Positions 1-4,450 of a stretch of 5,424 bases of DNA are shown here, in pieces (position 1 is the first letter of the stretch; each line of letters opens with the position of its first letter). The notes beneath the pieces are model-generated. The model saw only the letters and a program-made list of their open reading frames with translations. It was not told where the DNA came from and did no database searches. Origin of the DNA: an uncultured Legionellales bacterium (lineage in GTDB: Bacteria > Pseudomonadota > Gammaproteobacteria > UBA1113); assembly GCA_945956945.1 (NCBI GenBank), contig CAMFJO010000075.1, positions 1 to 5,424 on the forward strand. The letters are read 5' to 3'. The translations under genes and the position numbers were made by a program.

Positions 1-79
1 CGGCTCCAGTATTTTTAAAGCCAAAGAAGATTATCCGCAAACGATTGCAGCTTTTAGGGCCGCGCTGGCAAAAGTCTAA
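1..79 (+). CDS. rpe: Ribulose-phosphate 3-epimerase, C-terminal end (partial)
   Basis: The last 25 codons of a gene that begins left of the window, read from base 2 to the TAA at 77-79. The tail reads GSSIFKAKEDYP followed by a short amphipathic helix, QTIAAFRAALAKV. The G-S-(A/S)-I-F-x(3-5)-D-Y pattern followed by a final helix is the characteristic C-terminus of ribulose-phosphate 3-epimerase, where the Gly-Ser pair helps bind the substrate phosphate. By family knowledge the enzyme is a cytosolic TIM barrel that interconverts ribulose 5-phosphate and xylulose 5-phosphate in the pentose phosphate pathway. Only about a tenth of the protein is visible, so the call rests on this motif. The gene ends 50 bp before gloB on the same strand with no obvious terminator between them, so read-through into gloB is possible. 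Confidence 0.72.
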   Translation, partial: GSSIFKAKEDYPQTIAAFRAALAKV

Positions 80-100
80 GCGTCAATACTGGCCTGGCTC

Positions 101-106
101 TATAAT
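101..106 (+). promoter_or_regulatory. Candidate -10 box upstream of gloB
   Basis: A perfect TATAAT lies 24 bp before the gloB start, within the rpe-gloB gap. At 17-18 bp spacing the -35 position (77-83) shows nothing resembling TTGACA, and there is no TG extension. It is therefore a possible weak promoter at best; gloB may instead be transcribed from upstream of rpe. Confidence 0.25.
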
Positions 107-129
107 GATTTATCAGAATAAGGACAGAA

Positions 130-906
130 ATGATTTCAATCCATATAGATCCTATCAAAGCATTCACCGACAATTACATCTGGGCTATTGTCAATGATGA
201 CAATAAAACAGTGTGGATGGTGGATCCGGGAGATGCCGAACCGGTTATTGCTTATTTGCAAGCTAAAAAACTGCGTCTTTGTGGCATATTGATAACCCAC
301 CACCACCACGATCATTGTGGCGGAGTGCAGGTATTGAGAGAGCGGTATGCGATTCCTGTTTATGGTCCAAAACACAGCGATATTTTGGCAACGGATGTGG
401 TAGAAGAAAGGCAGCAAGTCTTTCTGCCAGAATGCCATTTGTTTTTTGAAGTGTTTTCTCTTCCAGGGCATACTTTGGAGCATGTCGCCTATTATTGCGC
501 ATCAGATAAAATACTTTTTTGTGGTGATACCTTATTTTCGGCGGGTTGCGGGCGTGTCTTTGAGGGAACGGCAGAACAAATGACGGCGTCCTTAATGAAA
601 CTAGCCGCTTTACCCGATGATACCCTGGTCTATTGTGCGCATGAGTACACTTTGAAGAACCTGCAGTTTGCCAAAACAGTGGAGCCAAACAACAGCGATA
701 TTGATCTGAGATTAGATTGCATTAAAGGACTTGAGGGTAAGCCCAGTGTGCCGACACCATTGGCTTTAGAGAAAAAGATAAATCCATTTTTGCGGGTGCA
801 TGTCCCTGCGGTAATTGCAGCGGCAGAAAATAGGGCTCAAAAATCCTTAGAGGATCCAGTGAATGTGTTTTCTTTTATACGTGAGTGGAAAAATAATTTT
901 GTTTAA
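130..906 (+). CDS. gloB: Hydroxyacylglutathione hydrolase (glyoxalase II)
   Basis: Hydrolyses S-lactoylglutathione to lactate and glutathione, the second step of methylglyoxal detoxification, in the cytoplasm. The 258 residues match the usual GloB length of about 250-260. The N-terminal metallo-beta-lactamase fold carries the dinuclear metal motif T-H-x-H-x-D-H at residues 56-62 (H57, H59, D61, H62). Further metal ligands are H114 (LPGHTLEH), D133 (CGDTLF) and H171 (CAHEYT). The C-terminal part has the glutathione-binding domain signatures NPFLR (218-222) and REWKNNF near the end. The N-terminal segment with DNYIW (14-18) is also typical. The ATG at 130 is preceded by an AAGGA ribosome binding site at 120-124. 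The 3' end overlaps the convergent permease gene by 32 bp. All expected catalytic residues are present. Confidence 0.96.
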   Translation: MISIHIDPIKAFTDNYIWAIVNDDNKTVWMVDPGDAEPVIAYLQAKKLRLCGILITHHHHDHCGGVQVLRERYAIPVYGPKHSDILATDVVEERQQVFLPECHLFFEVFSLPGHTLEHVAYYCASDKILFCGDTLFSAGCGRVFEGTAEQMTASLMKLAALPDDTLVYCAHEYTLKNLQFAKTVEPNNSDIDLRLDCIKGLEGKPSVPTPLALEKKINPFLRVHVPAVIAAAENRAQKSLEDPVNVFSFIREWKNNFV

Positions 907-1645
907 ACAGAATGATAGTCATAAGCGATACGGCACCGATAAACACAGGCCGTATTAACCAGTGCCCTTTATAGATAACCCAATTGGCAGCGATATAAGC
1001 CCCGATTATTTGTCCTATGGCCATTACAATAAAGTATTTATAGTAGATATCACCTGCAATAACAAACCAAAACAAAGAAGCGAGGTTACCCATAGCATTG
1101 AGCGGCTTGGTATAAATGGTGGCTTCCACAATGGGGTAATTTAAAAAAAAGATAAACGAAAAAGCCCAAAAAGAACCGGTTGCGGGCCCCAAAAAGCCAT
1201 TGTAAAAAGCAATAATCGTTCCGATTAACAAATAAAAAGTTTTTTCTGATAATTTGGGTGCAGGCGTTCTATTTTTAAGCCAGCGAGGAGAAACAACGAC
1301 ATAAATCAGTACCGCTAGCAAGAGAAAGGGGATGGTTTTTTGCAAGAGCGTGGTATCGAGATGTTGAACCGTTAGGGCACCTAAAGAACTGCTGATAATG
1401 GCACACACAAGACCCAGACGAATTTTTTTAATTTGGAATTTGCGATGGCGTAAAAATCGCAGAGAGGCAGTCATTTCACCGACAACACTTTGCAATTTGT
1501 TGGTACCTAAAGCAACGATAGGGGGTAAGCCAGTTGCTAATAAAGCAGGTAAGGCAATTAAACCACCGCCACCGGCTAGGGTGTCGATGATGCCAGCGCT
1601 AAAGCCAGCAAGCCCCAAAAGAAGAAGTAATAAGCCATGATCCAC
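875..1645 (-). CDS. TSUP (TauE/SafE) family membrane permease, YfcA-like
   Basis: A 256-residue, very hydrophobic protein with roughly eight predicted membrane segments in two repeated halves, typical of the sulfite/sulfonate exporter TauE/SafE (TSUP) family. The first half has DTLAGGGGLI (21-30) and GTNKLQ (47-52). The second half has GFLGPATGSF (150-159) and a TKPLNAMGNLAS stretch (179-190). These match the YfcA branch closely. Family members move small anions such as sulfite, sulfoacetate or other organosulfur compounds across the inner membrane; the substrate here cannot be read from sequence, and YfcA itself is poorly characterised. The start is GTG (minus strand, 1645-1643): a stop codon lies four codons upstream in frame and no earlier ATG exists. 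The ribosome binding site is weak (TAGG about 8 nt upstream). It is divergent from the exported adenosine deaminase and tail-to-tail with gloB. Confidence 0.9.
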   Translation of the reverse strand: MDHGLLLLLLGLAGFSAGIIDTLAGGGGLIALPALLATGLPPIVALGTNKLQSVVGEMTASLRFLRHRKFQIKKIRLGLVCAIISSSLGALTVQHLDTTLLQKTIPFLLLAVLIYVVVSPRWLKNRTPAPKLSEKTFYLLIGTIIAFYNGFLGPATGSFWAFSFIFFLNYPIVEATIYTKPLNAMGNLASLFWFVIAGDIYYKYFIVMAIGQIIGAYIAANWVIYKGHWLIRPVFIGAVSLMTIILFKQNYFSTHV

Positions 1646-1723
1646 AATGTAAGCCTAACTAGATTTATTATCTGCTAGTATGCCATAATAAGCAGAGCGG
1701 TTGAATAGGGAGTTATTAAAACT
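1646..1723. promoter_or_regulatory. Shared divergent promoter region
   Basis: This 78-bp gap separates the start codons of the divergent permease and adenosine deaminase genes, so both promoters must lie here or inside the opposite gene. On the plus strand, TGC-CATAAT at 1681-1689 is an extended -10 box (five of six bases plus the TG); it would place the transcript start near 1696, but the -35 position is poor. On the minus strand, GATAAT (1672-1667) is the best -10 candidate, also without a good -35. An AGGGAG ribosome binding site for the deaminase lies at 1707-1712, a somewhat long 11 nt before its GTG. Confidence 0.4.
1671..1696. promoter_or_regulatory. Inverted repeat TCTGCT-N14-AGCAGA, possible operator
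   Basis: Perfect 6-bp arms (TCTGCT at 1671-1676, AGCAGA at 1691-1696) flank the plus-strand extended -10 box, and one arm touches the minus-strand -10 candidate. A dimeric repressor bound here could control both divergent genes. Short arms with a 14-bp gap can occur by chance, and no regulator gene is adjacent. Confidence 0.22.
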
Positions 1724-3196
1724 GTGAAGAAGGCGGCATTATTTTTACTGTTGTGTTGTGGTTTAAGTATGACTGCATGGGCAGATGTGACGCGCTATTT
1801 TTCTGCTATACAATCCGATCCTCATGCCCTCTATGCTTTTTTAAGAGCCATGCCTAAAGGTGGGGAACTGCACTATCATTTGGCGGGTGGTGCTTATCCA
1901 GAGGTGATGCTGAATCTTGCGGCGACAAAACCCTATTGTCTGGATACAGCAACAGGGAGTGTTATTACAACGGGATCGTGTTCTGCTGCGATGTCCAGCC
2001 ACAATTTGGCTGTTAACACGGATTTATACCAACAGTATTTAAAAGCTTGGTCTTTAAAAGATTTTCATTCCGGAAAGGAAACAGCCGAAGAGCATTTTTT
2101 TGCGGCTTTTTCCAAGTTTATGCCGGTTGTTGCAGAAAACGAAGCGCAAATGCTGGTCGATGTGCTGCAGCGCGCTGATGCGCAAAATGAACAGTATATG
2201 GAGATCTTAACCATTCCGGATGATGCCAAATCTGCCTCTTTTGGTGCTTTATTAAAAGATAAGGCAACCGATGCCGAAAAATTAGCGCTACTACAAAAAA
2301 ACGAAGATTTCCAGGCCAATATTAAACTGACAGTAGCTAAAGGCCATGAGATCCTTCAACAAACCCGCTCTTTATTAGGCTGTGATAAAAATCCTATGGC
2401 AAAAGGTTGTGGTGTAGAGGCGCGGTTTCAATATTATATTTTACGTCAGTTGCCCGATGATGAATTTTTTGCCATGAGTGTGAATGCTTTTGAAGTGGCG
2501 GCGCAATCCCCCGATTTTGTGGGGATTAATCTTGTGCAAGAAGAAGACGTACCCGCTGCGCTCAAACCCTATAAAAGGCAAATGCAGGTATTGAATTTTC
2601 TGCAACAGCGCTATCCCAAAGTCCATATTAGCTTACATGCTGGAGAATTATCTGCCTCTAATGTACCACCGGAGGATTTACGGTTTCATATTCACGATGC
2701 GGTGATGGTTGGTCATGATGAACGTATAGGCCATGGTGTGGATATTCTTCATGAAGATAAAGCGGATGAATTGGTAAAAACTATGACGCAAAGAAATATT
2801 GCAGTGGAAGTCAATTTAACCAGCAATGCGTGGTTAGTGGGGGCTAAAAGCGCCACCCACCCTTTACATTACTATCTGGAACATCAAGTACCCATTGTAT
2901 TGTCCACTGATGATGAGGGCATATTGCGCACCGATCTCACGCATGAATACGTAAAAGCGGTTAGAGAACAACATTTGAATTATCAAGATTTAAAAATAAT
3001 GACGCGCAATGCACTGACTTACAGTTTCTTGCCAGGAAGAAGTTTATGGCGAGATCCCAAAATCTTTGTTCGCGTGGATGAGTGTCAATCTTACTCGGCC
3101 CTAAGCTGCCAGAAATTTTTAGCAGCAAGTGAAAAAGCACGTTTACAAAAACAATTGGAAGATAAATTAGCGCAATTTGAAGCGAGTTATTCGTGA
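1724..3196 (+). CDS. Exported adenosine deaminase (ADA/ADGF-like)
   Basis: A zinc-dependent purine nucleoside deaminase, expected to convert adenosine to inosine and ammonia, probably in the periplasm or outside the cell. It has 490 residues, against roughly 330-350 for cytosolic bacterial adenosine deaminases. The N-terminus is a clear Sec signal: two lysines, a leucine-rich core and a likely cleavage after AWA (residue 20). Metal and catalytic residues of the family are present: H50 and H52 (GELHYHL), H305 and E308 (LHAGE), H337 (RIGHG), D396 and D397 (STDDEG). The mature part has six cysteines in three close pairs (72/86, 220/229, 454/462), fitting disulfide bonds in an oxidising compartment. 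Length, export and the acidic-helical insert near 110-220 recall secreted ADGF/ADA2-type enzymes. The start is GTG, chosen because the signal peptide begins directly after it and AGGGAG lies upstream. The exact substrate is inferred. Confidence 0.88.
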   Translation: MKKAALFLLLCCGLSMTAWADVTRYFSAIQSDPHALYAFLRAMPKGGELHYHLAGGAYPEVMLNLAATKPYCLDTATGSVITTGSCSAAMSSHNLAVNTDLYQQYLKAWSLKDFHSGKETAEEHFFAAFSKFMPVVAENEAQMLVDVLQRADAQNEQYMEILTIPDDAKSASFGALLKDKATDAEKLALLQKNEDFQANIKLTVAKGHEILQQTRSLLGCDKNPMAKGCGVEARFQYYILRQLPDDEFFAMSVNAFEVAAQSPDFVGINLVQEEDVPAALKPYKRQMQVLNFLQQRYPKVHISLHAGELSASNVPPEDLRFHIHDAVMVGHDERIGHGVDILHEDKADELVKTMTQRNIAVEVNLTSNAWLVGAKSATHPLHYYLEHQVPIVLSTDDEGILRTDLTHEYVKAVREQHLNYQDLKIMTRNALTYSFLPGRSLWRDPKIFVRVDECQSYSALSCQKFLAASEKARLQKQLEDKLAQFEASYS

Positions 3197-3206
3197 TATT
3201 TTATAG

Positions 3207-3220
3207 CGGTGTCTACACCG
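3207..3220 (+). terminator. Short hairpin after the adenosine deaminase gene
   Basis: CGGTG-TCTA-CACCG forms a 5-bp GC-rich stem with a 4-nt loop, 10 bp after the stop codon. No T run follows (AATGTATCTG), so it is not a convincing intrinsic terminator. It could end or protect the mRNA together with Rho. Confidence 0.3.
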
Positions 3221-3289
3221 AATGTATCTGGAAATGCAAAGTTAAGTTGCTCTCATTTTCTGTAGGGTCACCTTTTATTCCCCTTCCCT

Positions 3290-3295
3290 TATAAT
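3290..3295 (+). promoter_or_regulatory. Candidate -10 box of the trxA promoter
   Basis: A perfect TATAAT lies 104 bp before the trxA start, in the 203-bp gap that follows the deaminase gene. The -35 region at 3266-3272 (GGTCACC) is a poor match to TTGACA. The predicted leader of about 100 nt contains a small hairpin (CCCAT at 3309-3313 with ATGGG at 3319-3323). Confidence 0.4.
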
Positions 3296-3399
3296 ATTTT
3301 GTTTAGCGCCCATTTCCAATGGGTAAGGGAAATATATTGCACTTTCTTGGCGATCGGCGTATGCTTTTCTCCTCTTAGTGACAATAAGGTGTATAATTT

Positions 3400-3726
3400 A
3401 TGAGCGATTTAATATCAAATGTCACCGACAATGACTTTGAACAAGAAGTATTGCAGGCTCAAAAGCCTGTTTTGATTGACTTTTGGGCAGAGTGGTGTGG
3501 TCCTTGCCGTATGCTCGCCCCTGTGTTAGAGCAGGTTGCTGAGCAACTGGTTGATAAAATGAAGTTTGTTAAAATGGATGTAGATGCGAATGCTGAAACA
3601 CCGGCAAAATTCGCTATTCGTCAAATTCCTACCCTATTGCTGTTTAAAGGCGGTTCTGTGGTAGCAACAAAGACGGGCGTATTAAGCCAAACAGATTTAA
3701 AGGCGTGGTTGGCTGAACATATTTAA
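3400..3726 (+). CDS. trxA: Thioredoxin 1
   Basis: A cytosolic dithiol-disulfide oxidoreductase that passes electrons from thioredoxin reductase to ribonucleotide reductase, PAPS reductase, methionine sulfoxide reductases and other targets. The 108 residues match E. coli TrxA (109). The active site is W32-C33-G34-P35-C36. The buried acidic residue is D27 (LIDFW), the cis-proline is P77 (QIPT), and K58 and G93 occupy the usual conserved positions. The ATG at 3400 is preceded by AAGGTG (3386-3391) at 8-nt spacing. It has its own likely promoter (TATAAT at 3290) and is followed by rho, an order common in gammaproteobacteria. The usual trxA-rho linkage is interrupted here by an unusually long gap. 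Confidence 0.97.
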   Translation: MSDLISNVTDNDFEQEVLQAQKPVLIDFWAEWCGPCRMLAPVLEQVAEQLVDKMKFVKMDVDANAETPAKFAIRQIPTLLLFKGGSVVATKTGVLSQTDLKAWLAEHI

Positions 3727-3733
3727 GATCGCT

Positions 3734-3792
3734 AAGCCATTGATTTTTACTACTTCGGCATGGCTTTCAATGAGAAAAACAGCACGTTTTTC
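3734..3792 (+). terminator. Hairpin pair downstream of trxA, possible 3' end
   Basis: AAGCCAT (3734-3740) can pair with ATGGCTT (3760-3766), beginning 8 bp after the trxA stop. Alternatively CATTGA (3738-3743) pairs with TCAATG (3767-3772); the two pairings exclude each other. A second AT-rich stem follows: GAAAAAC (3774-3780) with GTTTTTC (3786-3792), loop AGCAC. No GC-rich stem is followed directly by a clean T run, so this may be a processing or Rho-assisted end rather than a classical terminator. Confidence 0.3.
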
Positions 3793-3892
3793 GCGGTGGC
3801 TATAGGGGTTAAATCAGGACTAAAATATCAATCGGTACTGCAATAGAGTCTCAGGGTGTTTTTGAAAAAAAGGTATGTCGCCACAAAAATCC

Positions 3893-3921
3893 TTGCATTG
3901 CCCTGGGAGATATGCTAAATT
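3893..3921 (+). promoter_or_regulatory. Weak candidate promoter for rho
   Basis: TTGCAT (3893-3898), a 17-bp spacer and TAAATT (3916-3921) with a TGC extension make a possible extended -10 promoter. Each hexamer matches the consensus only partly. If used, the rho leader would be about 520 nt long and would include the large palindrome. Confidence 0.2.
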
Positions 3922-4105
3922 GTTGAGTACGACTTATTGTTCTTCGATGAAATCACCGCGTTTTGGTTATTTGTGAAATGAGCCAAGGCGCATAATCCCC
4001 CAAATTTGCAAGCAAAGTTAACCTCATGGTATAGGCGTGATCCATTGAATAATTCATAGTTGTGTCGTAACTACCTCTCCCATCTACGAGCACAATAAAG
4101 CACAG

Positions 4106-4206
4106 ATTGGGATGCAGGTGGGGCGAAATTTGAGCTGAAAAAGCGGAGTTTACAAGGCGTAAATGAGCATTTTTCAGGAAAAATTTGCGTCCCAGATGCG
4201 CCCAAT
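4106..4206. repeat. 101-bp imperfect palindrome (long inverted repeat)
   Basis: Two 48-nt arms (4106-4153 and 4159-4206) flank a 5-nt loop, AAGGC. Matching blocks from outside inward are ATTGGG/CCCAAT, GCA/TGC, TGGG/CCCA, CG/CG, AAATTT/AAATTT, CTGAAAAA/TTTTTCAG, GC/GC and TTTAC/GTAAA. They are separated by small internal loops, bulges and G-T pairs, so about 40 of 48 positions can pair. Further out, CGTAACT (4066-4072) mirrors AGTTACG (4236-4242) about nearly the same centre, so the symmetric unit may span 4066-4242. This layout is typical of non-coding palindromic repeats (REP/ERIC/MITE-like) or of a strongly structured RNA. The copy number in the genome cannot be seen from one window. Confidence 0.8.
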
Positions 4207-4252
4207 ATGGGCTTTTAGCGAAAAATGGTGTGAGCAGTTACGTTGTATCTAA
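4163..4252 (+). CDS. Doubtful 29-codon ORF starting at the palindrome loop
   Basis: ATG at 4163 to TAA at 4250-4252 would encode a 29-residue peptide with two tryptophans and two cysteines (WAFSEKWCEQLRC). AAGG at 4154-4157, in the palindrome loop, sits 5 nt before the ATG, a reasonable ribosome binding site. No family is recognised. As most of the frame lies in the right palindrome arm and its flank, its protein-like look may be chance; it is listed because of the well-spaced ribosome binding site. Confidence 0.12.
   Translation: MSIFQEKFASQMRPIWAFSEKWCEQLRCI
4200..4216 (+). terminator. Small GC-rich hairpin with TTTT, possible terminator or attenuator
   Basis: GCCCA (4200-4204), a 3-nt loop ATA, and TGGGC (4208-4212) are followed by TTTT (4213-4216). 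The stem is only 5 bp and the T run short, so terminator strength would be modest. Its left half is part of the right palindrome arm, so the two structures cannot both form completely. Confidence 0.3.
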
Positions 4253-4273
4253 ATAACGACTTGGAGTGTAGTA

Positions 4274-4396
4274 TTATTGCGACAATTCTTGATAGACACG
4301 CGCAACAATGAGTTTTAGGTGAGGCGGCAAGTTTTGAGCCAAAGATGAAGCCAACAACACATAAAAATCAATTGTGCAGATTATAGGATTGTTCAT
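4274..4396 (-). CDS. Unrecognised 40-codon ORF, possibly a remnant of a larger gene
   Basis: On the minus strand an open frame runs from ATG (4396-4394) to TAA (4276-4274), 40 residues. Its start is MNNPIICTIDFYVLLASSLA and its C-terminal half is LPPHLKLIVARVYQELSQ, a well-mixed helical composition more protein-like than most spurious frames. The frame stays open for seven codons before the ATG, up to a stop at 4420-4418. No well-placed ribosome binding site is seen (AGAGGA lies about 18 nt away). It may be the tail of a decayed gene carried in with the palindromic element, a small unknown protein, or chance. I do not recognise a family and assign no function. Confidence 0.25.
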   Translation of the reverse strand: MNNPIICTIDFYVLLASSLAQNLPPHLKLIVARVYQELSQ

Positions 4397-4421
4397 GGCA
4401 GTATCGCCAAGTATCCTCTAA
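4395..4421 (+). CDS. Possible 8-codon leader peptide upstream of rho
   Basis: ATG at 4395 to TAA at 4419-4421 would encode MAVSPSIL. AGGA (4385-4388) lies 6 nt before the ATG, a better ribosome binding site than that of rho itself. The stop is 29 nt before the rho start. A preceding 13-codon frame (4345-4386) ends over this ribosome binding site. In E. coli a leader peptide gene, rhoL, also precedes rho, but this peptide has no visible similarity to it. Such short frames arise easily by chance. Confidence 0.18.
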   Translation: MAVSPSIL

Positions 4422-4450
4422 TTTCAATCATCATCAAAATGTGAGTATTT

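Larger units (their letters stand above)
3727..4450. other. 724-bp trxA-rho intergenic region with several secondary structures
   Basis: No convincing full-length gene is visible on either strand. Contents from left to right: hairpins behind trxA (3734-3792); an AT-rich nested stem (TCTCAGGG at 3849-3856 with CCCTGGGAGA at 3901-3910, inner TTTTTG/CAAAAA at 3859-3864 and 3884-3889); a weak promoter-like site (3893-3921); a 101-bp palindrome with wider inverted flanks (4066-4242); a small hairpin with TTTT (4200-4216); a hairpin with a 9-bp, one-mismatch stem (4273-4281 with 4301-4309); and small open frames on both strands. The E. coli counterpart is shorter and holds the rho leader with the rhoL peptide. 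This gap is either an expanded regulatory leader or, more likely, the site of an inserted repeat element. Confidence 0.7.

Noticed and set aside
136..688. Open frames on the minus strand opposite gloB, and similar ones opposite the deaminase and rho.
   Set aside because: They are antisense shadows of genes with complete conserved motifs, and have no recognisable domains of their own.
901..908. Palindrome GTTTAAAC covering the gloB stop codon.
   Set aside because: An 8-bp palindrome of this kind is expected by chance and has no partner or context.
928..955. Perfect 7-bp inverted repeat ATACGGC/GCCGTAT just after gloB.
   Set aside because: It has a 14-nt loop and no T run follows on either strand, and it lies within the permease coding sequence. 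It is weak as an intrinsic terminator.
3392..3397. A second TATAAT directly before the trxA start codon.
   Set aside because: It would put the transcript start after the ATG and remove the good AAGGTG ribosome binding site; no -35 box is visible. The TATAAT at 3290 is the better candidate.
4001..4018. Small palindrome around TTTGCAAGCAAA.
   Set aside because: The loop would be only 2 nt and the arms are short and AT-rich; no functional context.
3875..4057. Small open frames on both strands between the trxA hairpins and the palindrome: plus strand 3875-3976 (33 codons), minus strand 4057-3953 (34 codons), and a longer minus-strand frame without a start codon.
   Set aside because: Several overlapping frames look equally protein-like. 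None has a properly spaced ribosome binding site (the plus-strand one has AAGG only 1 nt before its ATG), and no family is recognised. This is more likely non-coding sequence.
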